Assembly: GCF_001182725.1 (NCBI RefSeq)
Contig: NZ_CWHU01000005.1
Location: 868,001-932,000, forward strand
Direction of reading: 5' to 3'
From: Anaerococcus jeddahensis
GTDB lineage: Bacteria; Bacillota; Clostridia; Tissierellales; Peptoniphilaceae
DNA length: 64,000 nt
In this document: positions 44,339 to 51,914 of the stretch, one piece after another
Layout: the number at the start of each line of letters is the position of its first letter
Position numbering within the stretch: position 1 is the stretch's first letter
Notes under the pieces: generated by a model
Seen by the model: only the letters and a program-made list of their open reading frames with translations
Database searches by the model: none
Told to the model about the DNA's origin: nothing
Position numbers and translations under genes: made by a program

Positions 44339-44896
44339 TTAAACTTCAAGTAATTCTTTGTTTTTATTTTCAGCAGTTTTTTCAATTTTATCTATATATT
44401 TTTTTGTGATTTTTTGTACATCTTCTTCAATTGAAAATAAATCATCCTCAGTTAAATCTGCTGTTTTTTCAGCTTTTTTTGCCTTGTCAAGAATTTCTCT
44501 TCTTATATTTCTAATTTGAATTTTGCTCTCTTCACCATATTCAGAAACTTGTTTTGTTAATTGTTTTCTTCTTTCTTCTGTCAAAGCTGGGAATGGAAGT
44601 CTTATAACTTCACCATCGTTTTGTGGATTAATTCCAATATCTGATTTATTAATAGCTTTTTCAATCTCTTTTATATTTGATTTATCCCAAGGTTTTATAA
44701 CCAAAAGTCTTGGTTCTGGTGTAGATATGGTTGCAGCTTGATTAATTGGTGTTTGACTTCCATAATATGAAAATGTAAGTCCATCTAATACAGAATCATT
44801 TGCTCTTCCTGCTCTTATCTTAGAAATTCTAATTTCAAATGATTCACAAGCTTTTTTCATCAAAGCTTCTGTATCTTTAATAATATTATCGTACAT
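44339..44896 (-). CDS. frr: Ribosome recycling factor
   Basis: 185 residues. Motifs [26 protein letters not shown] and the C-terminal long helix with [13 protein letters not shown] match RRF. The ATG at 44896 has GGAG 7 bases upstream; a TTG directly before it is not needed. It splits post-termination ribosomes together with EF-G. It overlaps the pyrH end by 11 bases. Confidence 0.96.
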   Translation of the reverse strand: MYDNIIKDTEALMKKACESFEIRISKIRAGRANDSVLDGLTFSYYGSQTPINQAATISTPEPRLLVIKPWDKSNIKEIEKAINKSDIGINPQNDGEVIRLPFPALTEERRKQLTKQVSEYGEESKIQIRNIRREILDKAKKAEKTADLTEDDLFSIEEDVQKITKKYIDKIEKTAENKNKELLEV

Positions 44897-45608
44897 CAAA
44901 ATTCTCCTTTACAATTGTTCCTATTTCTTTTCCTTCAACTATTTTAACTAAATTTTCAGGATTATCGATTCCAAAAGCAAGTATTGGCATATCGTTATCC
45001 ATACATAAACTTGTCGCAGTAGAATCCATAATCTTTAATCTTTTTTGTAAAATTTCACTATAGGTTAATTTTTCATATTTTACGGCATCATCAAATTGAT
45101 TTGGATCTTTGTCATAAATTCCATCAGTTCCTTTTTTTCCTAATAAAATCATGTCCGCATCAATTTCTAAGGCCCTAAGAGATGCTGTTGTGTCAGTTGA
45201 GAAATATGGAAGGCCTGTTCCTGCTGCAAAAATTACAATTCTTCCTTTTTCAAGATGTCTTACAGCTCTTCTTCTAATGTAAGGCTCAGCAACTTCTTGC
45301 ATATTAATTGCAGTCATAAGTCTTGTTTCAAGTCCCATTTTTTCTAGAGTATCTTGAACTCTAAGACCATTCATAACAGTTCCAAGCATACCAATTGTAT
45401 CACTTGTTGCACGCTCAATGTGTTGGCCACTTCTTCCCCTCCAGAAATTTCCACCGCCAACAACTATGGCAATTTCAAGTCCCTTATCTCTTGCTTTTTT
45501 TATATTTTCGCAAATAAGATCAATGGTATCATCATCAAAACCAAATCCCTTATCTTTTGCAAGTGCTTCTCCACTTAATTTTAAAACTACTCTTTTTATA
45601 TCTCGCAA
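44886..45608 (-). CDS. pyrH: UMP kinase
   Basis: 240 residues, amino-acid kinase fold: [21 protein letters not shown] and [14 protein letters not shown]. It phosphorylates UMP to UDP. The start codon is TTG (45608-45606), set by AGGAGG 7 bases upstream. It is the first gene of a run including frr and the pilus block. Confidence 0.96.
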   Translation of the reverse strand: MRDIKRVVLKLSGEALAKDKGFGFDDDTIDLICENIKKARDKGLEIAIVVGGGNFWRGRSGQHIERATSDTIGMLGTVMNGLRVQDTLEKMGLETRLMTAINMQEVAEPYIRRRAVRHLEKGRIVIFAAGTGLPYFSTDTTASLRALEIDADMILLGKKGTDGIYDKDPNQFDDAVKYEKLTYSEILQKRLKIMDSTATSLCMDNDMPILAFGIDNPENLVKIVEGKEIGTIVKENFDVR

Positions 45609-45630
45609 AACTTTTCCTCCTATTAGTAAA

Positions 45631-45658
45631 ATTATATACTATTTTTAAATATTGATAA
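45631..45658 (-). promoter_or_regulatory. Promoter of pyrH-frr-pilus run
   Basis: Minus strand TTATCA (45658-45653), 16-base spacer, TATAAT (45636-45631), followed by AGGAGG and the TTG start. The 45609-45753 gap holds no other clear element. Confidence 0.55.
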
Positions 45659-45753
45659 AGTTCCAGCTAATTAAAATTCGTTAAATAGTTTACTATAAAT
45701 ATAGATACCCAAATCTAGACAATTGAATCCAAATTAAAATTTCTATTTTTTTA

Positions 45754-46875
45754 TTAATTATTACTTGATTTATTAAAAAATAAAAATTTATCTAATATCA
45801 AATTTATAATAGAAAAGCCTATGGCAAAGCCTACAAGGATAAAGATATTTTTTAAAAATATTTCTTTTGTAAAATTATTTGCTATCATATTATTATTTGC
45901 AACATAATAAAAACTTGGAAATATTTTTCCTAATAAAAGAGCATTCTTACTTAAGATTTCTTGTGGAACAAAAACTCCTGTTAAAAATGATGAGCCAAGA
46001 GAAAAAATATTCATCACAGCCATCATGATATTACTGTTATTTATTAATTTAGAAATAAAAAGAGCAAGGCAAACTGTTGATAGGGCAAAAATCAAAGAAT
46101 TTATCATCAAATACATGATTCTGCTTGTTAAGTCTATTTTTCTATTTAAAATAAAAAAAGCTAGCATATAAAGAATCCACGAAAAAATTGCAAATGAAAT
46201 ATTTGCCAAAAGTATTTGAAAATTCATTTTCGTCTTTGTCATTGGAGATATTAAATTTCTTTGTTTAATGTTTTTATTTTTATATGTTAGGCTTACTAGT
46301 GATACAACCAAAATTATTTGACTTAGAAATACGTAGGATAAAAAGTTAAAGAAAAATAAAGTACTTTCTGATAATACTGGACCTTTATCTTTTCTTAAGG
46401 AAATTTTTACTTTCTTTTGAAAATCTTTTTTCGTATTTTTAATTGCATCTTTTGTAGTAAAACCCGCTTTTTCATAGGTTGAAATTTGGTCTAGATATAA
46501 ATTTGTGGATTCTTTTACATATTGATAATATTTAGAATTTTGACTCTTTTTTATCTCAACTTTTCTTTCCTTGTCAAAATTTTTCGGAATTTTTATATAG
46601 GCTGTTACTATTTCATAAAATAAATTATCATCGATATTTTTTCCTTTAAGATCTACTATCTTATTTTCATTTTCCATATAAGTCATGAAAGATTTTGATA
46701 AATCACTCTTTGATAAATCTTCTATATAAATTTTTGCCTTTTCTTTTTTATAAACATTGGTATTACTTGTAGTAGAATTTGAAAAAATAAGTAAGGACAT
46801 GAAAATTATTGTATATAAGGCTATAGCCTTAGTATGGCCTCTTATTATTTTGAAATAATTTTTAAATACTGTCAT
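45754..46875 (-). CDS. ABC-2 type transporter permease (second subunit)
   Basis: 373 residues. One N-terminal helix, an extracellular domain of about 130 residues rich in Lys and Ser, then five membrane helices, the ABC-2/YhgE-like topology. It overlaps the upstream permease by 14 bases. It probably forms a heterodimer with it, driven by the ATPase at 47949. Likely an exporter of a peptide, lipid or drug; the substrate is not visible from sequence. Confidence 0.85.
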   Translation of the reverse strand: MTVFKNYFKIIRGHTKAIALYTIIFMSLLIFSNSTTSNTNVYKKEKAKIYIEDLSKSDLSKSFMTYMENENKIVDLKGKNIDDNLFYEIVTAYIKIPKNFDKERKVEIKKSQNSKYYQYVKESTNLYLDQISTYEKAGFTTKDAIKNTKKDFQKKVKISLRKDKGPVLSESTLFFFNFLSYVFLSQIILVVSLVSLTYKNKNIKQRNLISPMTKTKMNFQILLANISFAIFSWILYMLAFFILNRKIDLTSRIMYLMINSLIFALSTVCLALFISKLINNSNIMMAVMNIFSLGSSFLTGVFVPQEILSKNALLLGKIFPSFYYVANNNMIANNFTKEIFLKNIFILVGFAIGFSIINLILDKFLFFNKSSNN

Positions 46876-47947
46876 ATTGCCTACCCCTTGTTAACAAATA
46901 AGAAATTAATCCAAATAGCAAAGTTAAAAATAATAAATATTTAATATTTTCCCAATACCTATCCAAATTATCATAATAGTAAAGGCTATAAATCCCGTCA
47001 TTAATTAAAGATGCTGGATTAAGTTTATTAATTATAGGATAATTTTCTTGAACAATTATCTTCATATCTGAATTCATCATTCCAGCAAAATATGAAAATA
47101 CCATACTTATAGCTATTCCTATCCCATTTTTTACTTCTATGCTTGCCTTGTTTGATAAGGCAATTAAAGATCCAAATAAAATTCCAAATAAGCTAGCAAG
47201 TCCAATAAGAAAAATTAATGGAACAAGCTTATTGGAAAAATCTATTTTATAAATTTTATTAAAAAAGAGCATGGTGAATAAAACTATAGAAAAATTTATT
47301 ATAAAGCCTGCTAAAATTGAAGCTGTAAGGCTTACAGATTTTTTTATAGGAGCTATGGCATTTCTTTTTGCAAGACTAGTTAGGTTTGCTTCATACCTAT
47401 AAATAATTAAAAGCCCAAAACTAAAACCATACAAGGCCTGCATACCTATAAGAGCGTAGAAAAAAGTATTAATAATATTAATGTTTTTCTTTGACTTATC
47501 TTTTATATGATTTGAACTTTCAGTTAAAACTTTTGGATTAAAAGTAGGATTTTTTCTAAAAATTTTTTCTACCATCATCTCTTTTCTTAGATAAGCATTC
47601 ATTATGCTTTCTACAATCGATTCATATAAACCAGATTTTTTAAATTCTACTTTGTCATAATCTTTTATGTAGGCAGTAATTTTATCATCTTCCATCTTTT
47701 TTTCATCATATATTTTAAAGATTTTTTCTTTTTCAAGTGTTTTTAAAAAATCATCAAAATATTTATCACTCCTCAAATCCTCTTTCACACTAACATTAAT
47801 AGGCTCAAATTTCATTGAATTTTTTATATTTCCAAGAGCAATATTAAAGAAAAATCCCAAGATAAGAGGAAAGATTAAAGACCAAAAAATAAGAGTCCTA
47901 TCTCTAATTAAAACTTTAAAAGTATTTTTAAAACTGTGTAAAAACAT
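46862..47947 (-). CDS. ABC-2 type transporter permease (first subunit)
   Basis: 361 residues with the same layout: helix near 15-35 (TLIFWSLIFPLILGFFFNIA), extracellular region to about 165, then five helices. It starts one base after the ATPase gene ends. Resembles the permeases of NatAB/linearmycin-type exporters. Confidence 0.85.
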   Translation of the reverse strand: MFLHSFKNTFKVLIRDRTLIFWSLIFPLILGFFFNIALGNIKNSMKFEPINVSVKEDLRSDKYFDDFLKTLEKEKIFKIYDEKKMEDDKITAYIKDYDKVEFKKSGLYESIVESIMNAYLRKEMMVEKIFRKNPTFNPKVLTESSNHIKDKSKKNINIINTFFYALIGMQALYGFSFGLLIIYRYEANLTSLAKRNAIAPIKKSVSLTASILAGFIINFSIVLFTMLFFNKIYKIDFSNKLVPLIFLIGLASLFGILFGSLIALSNKASIEVKNGIGIAISMVFSYFAGMMNSDMKIIVQENYPIINKLNPASLINDGIYSLYYYDNLDRYWENIKYLLFLTLLFGLISYLLTRGRQYDSI

Positions 47948-47948
47948 A

Positions 47949-48887
47949 CTAATCCCTCAATTCTTTTCCTGTTAGTTCGAGAAATACATCATTTAAACTA
48001 GGCCTACTAGAGCTTAGGTGGTCGTATTTTGTTTCAGATGAATTTAAGATATCGACAAGATCTAGGATATTTGAATCTTTTGAAAAACTTAATTTGCAAT
48101 TTCTTCCCTTTATAGAAAAATCAATCAAAGAGTCCATAGATTTTATTTTTTCTATTAAATCATTTGACAATTCATCAGATTCAAAAGAAATTTTTTCCTT
48201 TAAATTAATGGTATCTTTTAAACTTTCGGCATCGCCTTTAGCAATTATTTTTCCCTTATCAAGAATAACAATATAATCACAAAGACTTTCAACCTCATCC
48301 ATATAATGAGAGGTGTAGATGATGCTTGCTCCTTCTTTATTTAATTTTTTTATTCCTTCCAAAATATTATTTCTAGATTGGGGATCGACTGCAACAGTAG
48401 GCTCATCAAAAATAATCAGATCAGGCTTATGAGAAATTCCACAAGCTATATTCAGCCTTCTTAATAATCCACCAGATAGTTGTTTAGGCTTAAATTTAAC
48501 AAAATCACCAAGACCAACAAGATCTATTGTTTTTTCTACGAGACTTTTTCTTCTATTTTTATCTTTTATGTATAAAGCGCAAAAATAATCTATATTTTCA
48601 TAAACACTTAGCTCATCATAAACACCAACATCTTGAAAAACCACACCAATTTTTTCTTTAATATCAAAAGAATCAGGAGTCATTTCCTTGCCAAAAATTT
48701 TAATAGAGCCCCCATTATTATTAAGCAAAGAAAGAATACAAGAAATTGTTGTGGATTTTCCAGATCCATTTGGACCCAAAAGCCCCAAAATTTCACCCTT
48801 ATACAAATCCAAATTCAAATTATCAACAGCAAGAAAATTTTTATATTTTTTAACCAAAGACCTAACTTCAATAACTTTATCAACCAT
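47949..48887 (-). CDS. ABC transporter ATP-binding protein
   Basis: 312 residues. Walker A GLLGPNGSGKST (about 34-45), signature LSGGLLRRLN, Walker B LIIFDEP and a switch His in TSHYMD. The about 90-residue C-terminal extension is typical of CcmA/NatA-type exporters. AAAGGAG lies before the ATG. Possible promoter sequences (TATAAT at 48939-48934; extended TGCTAGAAT nearer the gene) lie upstream but their -35 matches are weak. Confidence 0.92.
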   Translation of the reverse strand: MVDKVIEVRSLVKKYKNFLAVDNLNLDLYKGEILGLLGPNGSGKSTTISCILSLLNNNGGSIKIFGKEMTPDSFDIKEKIGVVFQDVGVYDELSVYENIDYFCALYIKDKNRRKSLVEKTIDLVGLGDFVKFKPKQLSGGLLRRLNIACGISHKPDLIIFDEPTVAVDPQSRNNILEGIKKLNKEGASIIYTSHYMDEVESLCDYIVILDKGKIIAKGDAESLKDTINLKEKISFESDELSNDLIEKIKSMDSLIDFSIKGRNCKLSFSKDSNILDLVDILNSSETKYDHLSSSRPSLNDVFLELTGKELRD

Positions 48888-48969
48888 AATCTTCTCCTTT
48901 TACTAATTCTAGCATAGCTTAAGTAAGAAAAGTATTATAGAAAAGTAAAGAATTTGTAAAATTGAGCAC

Positions 48970-48995
48970 AAAAAAAGACGTTGTTTCCAACGTCT
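48970..48995 (-). terminator. Terminator of the tRNA-His/tRNA-Leu transcript
   Basis: AGACGTTG / CAACGTCT perfect stem with a 4-base GAAA loop (minus strand), followed by TTTTTTT. It lies 8 bases past the tRNA-Leu CCA and insulates the ABC operon. Confidence 0.92.
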
Positions 48996-49003
48996 AAATT
49001 ATT

Positions 49004-49089
49004 TGGTGCGGGATAAAGGAGTTGAACCTTCACGAGAAAATCTCACTAGATCCTAAGTCTAGCGCGTCTGCCAATTCCGCCAATCCCGC
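49004..49089 (-). tRNA. tRNA-Leu (anticodon UAG)
   Basis: 86 bases including an encoded CCA. Acceptor GCGGGAT / ATCCCGC, anticodon arm CTAGA-CTTAGGA-TCTAG giving UAG, a long variable arm (class II) and a GTTCAACTC T-arm. It follows tRNA-His by 3 bases and shares its promoter. Confidence 0.95.
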
Positions 49090-49092
49090 AAA

Positions 49093-49170
49093 TGGGGTGA
49101 GTAGAGAGATTCGAACTCTCGATCTCCTGGGCCACAACCAGGTGTCTTAACCAACTGGACCATACCCACC
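49093..49170 (-). tRNA. tRNA-His (anticodon GUG)
   Basis: Acceptor GTGGGTA / TACTCAC, anticodon arm CCTGG-TTGTGGC-CCAGG giving GUG, T-arm with GTTCGAATC, encoded CCA at 49095-49093. A G at 49170 provides the -1 residue opposite C73, the His identity element. Confidence 0.95.
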
Positions 49171-49191
49171 GAATAAATAACTTACTATATA

Positions 49192-49220
49192 AGTATACAT
49201 CCAATCGAATCACTTGTCAA
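49192..49220 (-). promoter_or_regulatory. Consensus promoter of the tRNA operon
   Basis: Minus strand TTGACA (49220-49215), 17-base spacer, TATACT (49197-49192), ending 21 bases before tRNA-His. Confidence 0.8.
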
Positions 49221-49336
49221 ATAAACTTTAAATTATTCAAAATAATTTTTACATTTATCATGGCCTACTACTTTCGACTTAAATATATTACCACGAATAT
49301 TATTTTTTTGCAAATATTTTTTTAAATTCGCTTAGT

Positions 49337-49365
49337 TTTACAAAAATTTCTTCTTATAGTAAAAT
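49337..49365 (+). promoter_or_regulatory. Promoter of the small-protein/recX unit
   Basis: TTTACA (49337-49342), 17-base spacer, TAAAAT (49360-49365) on the plus strand, followed about 20 bases on by GAGGTGAT and the ATG at 49399. The rest of 49221-49336 is AT-rich and empty. Confidence 0.55.
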
Positions 49366-49398
49366 ACAGGTAAGAAAGATAGATTTAGAGGTGATTTA

Positions 49399-49503
49399 AT
49401 GAAAAAGAAATCAAAAAGCAAAATAATTTTAAAAGTTTTTGCTGTTGTTGTTGCTCTTTCAATGATTATTCCTATAATCATGAATGCTGTTGAATCCTTA
49501 TGA
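49399..49503 (+). CDS. Small single-helix membrane protein
   Basis: 34 residues: a basic start MKKKSKSK followed by one hydrophobic helix (IILKVFAVVVALSMIIPIIM). GAGGTGAT precedes the ATG at a normal distance and the stop overlaps the recX start in an ATGA, which is strong support for translation. It resembles the tiny DUF4044-type proteins of Firmicutes. Function unknown; it might only couple translation of recX. Confidence 0.7.
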   Translation: MKKKSKSKIILKVFAVVVALSMIIPIIMNAVESL

Positions 49504-50096
49504 TTGTAGAAAAAATAGAATATTCGGACAAATATAATTTAGTAAAGTTAACTATATCAAGAGAGATTTTTTATCTTTCTTATGATTTTTTTGTTGATTT
49601 GAACTTAGCTTGTGATGATGATTTGGATTTTGAAACTTACAAAAAAATTTTAAAGGAAAATGACTTTAATAGGTGCAAAAACGAAGCCTTAAAGCAAATT
49701 TCTTATAGGTCTCGTACTTCTTTTGATTTAAAAAATAAATTAAAAGAGAAAAAATATAGCGAGGATGCTATTAATAAGGTAATCCAATTTTTAGAAGATT
49801 ATGATTTAATTGATGATAAGCTTTATGTAAAATCTTTTGTAAACGATAAATCAAAAATTAATAATTGGTCCAAGGGTAAAATTAGATACAAATTAAAAGC
49901 AAAACACATTGATGACAGTTTAATTGAAACTTATTTAAATGAAATTTCAGACAATGAAGAATATGAAAAAGCCTATGAGGCAGGTCTTCATAAAAAAGAA
50001 AGTGTTGATGATAAAAACAAGGTCTATAGATTTTTGGCTTCCAGAGGATTTTCTTACGATATTATAAGAGATGTTTTGAGTGATTTGTTCAAATGA
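49500..50096 (+). CDS. recX: Regulatory protein RecX
   Basis: 198 residues of three-helix RecX repeats: SYRSRTSFDLKNKLKEKKYS, IQFLEDYDLIDDKLYVKSFV, and a C-terminal FLASRGFSYDIIRDVL. RecX binds RecA filaments and limits recombination. recA is not adjacent. It is coupled by 4-base overlaps to the small protein before it and the GIY-YIG protein after it. Confidence 0.92.
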   Translation: MIVEKIEYSDKYNLVKLTISREIFYLSYDFFVDLNLACDDDLDFETYKKILKENDFNRCKNEALKQISYRSRTSFDLKNKLKEKKYSEDAINKVIQFLEDYDLIDDKLYVKSFVNDKSKINNWSKGKIRYKLKAKHIDDSLIETYLNEISDNEEYEKAYEAGLHKKESVDDKNKVYRFLASRGFSYDIIRDVLSDLFK

Positions 50097-50371
50097 AAAA
50101 AGCCTTCGTTTATATATTAAGATGCTCTGACGGCACTCTATACACAGGCTGGACAAATGATTTGAATAATAGAATAGAAAAACACAATAAGGGCCTTGGT
50201 GCAAAATACACAAGAGCAAGAAGACCTTGCAAGATGGTTTTTTTTACTGAAGTTTCAGATAAAAAAAGAGCAATGCAAATTGAATATAGGATAAAAAGAT
50301 TAAAGAAAAAGTACAAGGAAAATATAGTAAGTAATTTTGATAGAAAAAAATTAGAGCTTATCACTAAATAA
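50093..50371 (+). CDS. GIY-YIG nuclease superfamily protein (UPF0213/YhbQ type)
   Basis: 92 residues, one GIY-YIG domain: VYILRCSDGTLYTGWTNDLN carries both Tyr motifs, then RIEKHN and the Glu of AMQIEYRIK. The single-domain family is linked to DNA damage or RNA quality in other bacteria. Its stop lies inside a hairpin and it overlaps the opposite-strand gene end by 8 bases. Confidence 0.9.
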   Translation: MKKAFVYILRCSDGTLYTGWTNDLNNRIEKHNKGLGAKYTRARRPCKMVFFTEVSDKKRAMQIEYRIKRLKKKYKENIVSNFDRKKLELITK

Positions 50372-50376
50372 GCTCT
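50353..50376. terminator. Two-sided terminator inside the overlapping 3' ends
   Basis: AGAGCTTAT / ATAAGCTCT (9 bases) with a CACTAA loop, T-run on the plus side and AATTTTTTT on the minus side. The stop codons of both convergent genes (50369-50371 plus, 50366-50364 minus) lie within it. Confidence 0.85.
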
Positions 50377-51290
50377 TTTTCTTTTAGTTTTTTTCTAAGC
50401 CTTTCGCCCCTTCTTTTTATTGAAAGTTCAAATAGACCCATTTTGGTAAATCCGTAAATTGTATAAGTTTTAAAAAATTTTTTTAAACTTGCCTCAATTT
50501 TTTCTACTAATTTTTCATTTTTTGTCGATTTTAAAAAATCAATTATTACCATTCCGCCAATATTTCTTAAATTTAAATTGTAGAATATAAAGTCAATCAA
50601 ATCTTCATTTACCTTATAATAAAAATCATTCTTATCCATAGTTGATTTTCTCTTTGATGAATTCACATCTACAAGGCACAAAGTTTCTAAATCATTTATG
50701 ATGATCGATAAATCATCCCTATAAATTTTATTTTCACTTATGGATTTAAAAGCATCAGAAATTATTTTATTATTTCTAATGTCAATCTCCTTAACTTCTA
50801 AATTTTTATTTTCTTCAATATATAAGTCCAGTTCATTATAAGTTTTTAGCAATTTTGGAGATGGGATAAAATTTTCTTCATTAATTAATGAATTTTTCAA
50901 ATCAATTAATTTATCATAATTTTGCCTATTCTTAAATCTTCCTTTTTTTAATTTTGGAAACCCCTTGTTTTTAAACCTATAAAGACAATAATCTTCATTT
51001 TCTATTCTAAAATTTGCACTTGCTCTTGCCAATTTATCATCAAATTCTTCTTTAATAATTTGACAAATTAGGCTATCTCCAATTTTAAATTTTTTATTAG
51101 ATTTTAAAAAAGCCTTCTTATCATCATCGTACAATAAAAAATACGCATTTATTGAATCAATTTTTCCAACAACTTTTGCCCTATAAATATTGAACAAGTA
51201 AGGTGAATAAAATTTTAATTCAAAAAGCTTATCGTCGATAATTTTTCCAAAGGCTTTTTCTTTTTTGTCTACAAATATAAATGATCTCAT
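50364..51290 (-). CDS. Compact RNase E/G family ribonuclease
   Basis: 308 residues against about 400-500 in RNase G. An S1-like region (about 38-95) is recognisable. The DNase I-like catalytic part keeps LVDVNSSKRK (about 207-216, catalytic Asp) and NIGGMVIIDFL (about 245-255, second Asp), then GFTKMGLFELSIKRRGE, the family's end motif. The Zn-link cysteines (CPxC) of tetrameric RNase E/G are missing. It is the last gene of the mre operon, a common place for rng/cafA. Activity is plausible but reduced architecture makes it uncertain. Confidence 0.75.
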   Translation of the reverse strand: MRSFIFVDKKEKAFGKIIDDKLFELKFYSPYLFNIYRAKVVGKIDSINAYFLLYDDDKKAFLKSNKKFKIGDSLICQIIKEEFDDKLARASANFRIENEDYCLYRFKNKGFPKLKKGRFKNRQNYDKLIDLKNSLINEENFIPSPKLLKTYNELDLYIEENKNLEVKEIDIRNNKIISDAFKSISENKIYRDDLSIIINDLETLCLVDVNSSKRKSTMDKNDFYYKVNEDLIDFIFYNLNLRNIGGMVIIDFLKSTKNEKLVEKIEASLKKFFKTYTIYGFTKMGLFELSIKRRGERLRKKLKEKELI

Positions 51291-51913
51291 TGGGCTAATT
51301 TCTTCTTTAATTTTTCAAAAAATCCAATTTTTTGAATTTCTTCACTTTTATCATCTAAAATATTTGAAATAATCTTATCAGAGGAAGAATCTTTTTCTTT
51401 TAAACCTACAAATTTAGAAGATTTTCCCAAAATTTCATCTCTATAATCCCTTATATCAAAATATTTGTCATAAGAATTAATAAAGAAAAAATCAGCTTTT
51501 ATTTCTTCTTTTATTTGATTTTCATTAATAATTTGAATTTCTTTTTTATTATCAATTAAAGATTCATCAAGGCCATCAATAATTAAATAGTCGTAAGTAT
51601 TTAATTTTTCTAATAATTTAGAAATATGATCTTTTTTTATATCAAATTTTGAATTAAGAAGAGGTGGGATTGCAAAATCTATATTTTGGCAAGCTCTTAC
51701 TATAATTTTATCAAGATAAATAAGGCCAGGGAAATAATCACATATGTCATATGTGATCATTCCTCCCATATCAAATAAATCTTCTATATTTTTATTTTCT
51801 TTTCTAGTAAAAGAAAGTAGCAAAACGGATTTATTTTCTGACAATTTTTTTGAAAATTCTTTTATAAAATCTAAATCACTCTCAATATTTGAATTTATTA
51901 AAAATACTTCCAT
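51287..51913 (-). CDS. MinD/ParA-like protein lacking the P-loop
   Basis: 208 residues from the ATG at 51913 (GGGGAG upstream). The layout follows MinD: DLFDMGGMITYDICDYFPG matches the MinD region after the first strand, DKIIVRACQNIDFAIPP the substrate region, and YDYLIIDGLDE Walker B. But the N terminus reads FLINSNIESDLD instead of KGGxGKT, so no nucleotide-binding P-loop exists. It occupies the usual minD place after mreBCD-pbp2, with no minC. A regulator or scaffold that kept only the fold is inferred. It overlaps the RNase gene by 4 bases. Confidence 0.6.
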   Translation of the reverse strand: MEVFLINSNIESDLDFIKEFSKKLSENKSVLLLSFTRKENKNIEDLFDMGGMITYDICDYFPGLIYLDKIIVRACQNIDFAIPPLLNSKFDIKKDHISKLLEKLNTYDYLIIDGLDESLIDNKKEIQIINENQIKEEIKADFFFINSYDKYFDIRDYRDEILGKSSKFVGLKEKDSSSDKIISNILDDKSEEIQKIGFFEKLKKKLAQ

Positions 51914-51914
51914 T

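Noticed and set aside
48934..48960. Firm promoter call for the ABC exporter
   Set aside because: TATAAT is present but the best -35 (TTTACA) is only 15 bases away; mentioned in the ATPase entry instead of listed.
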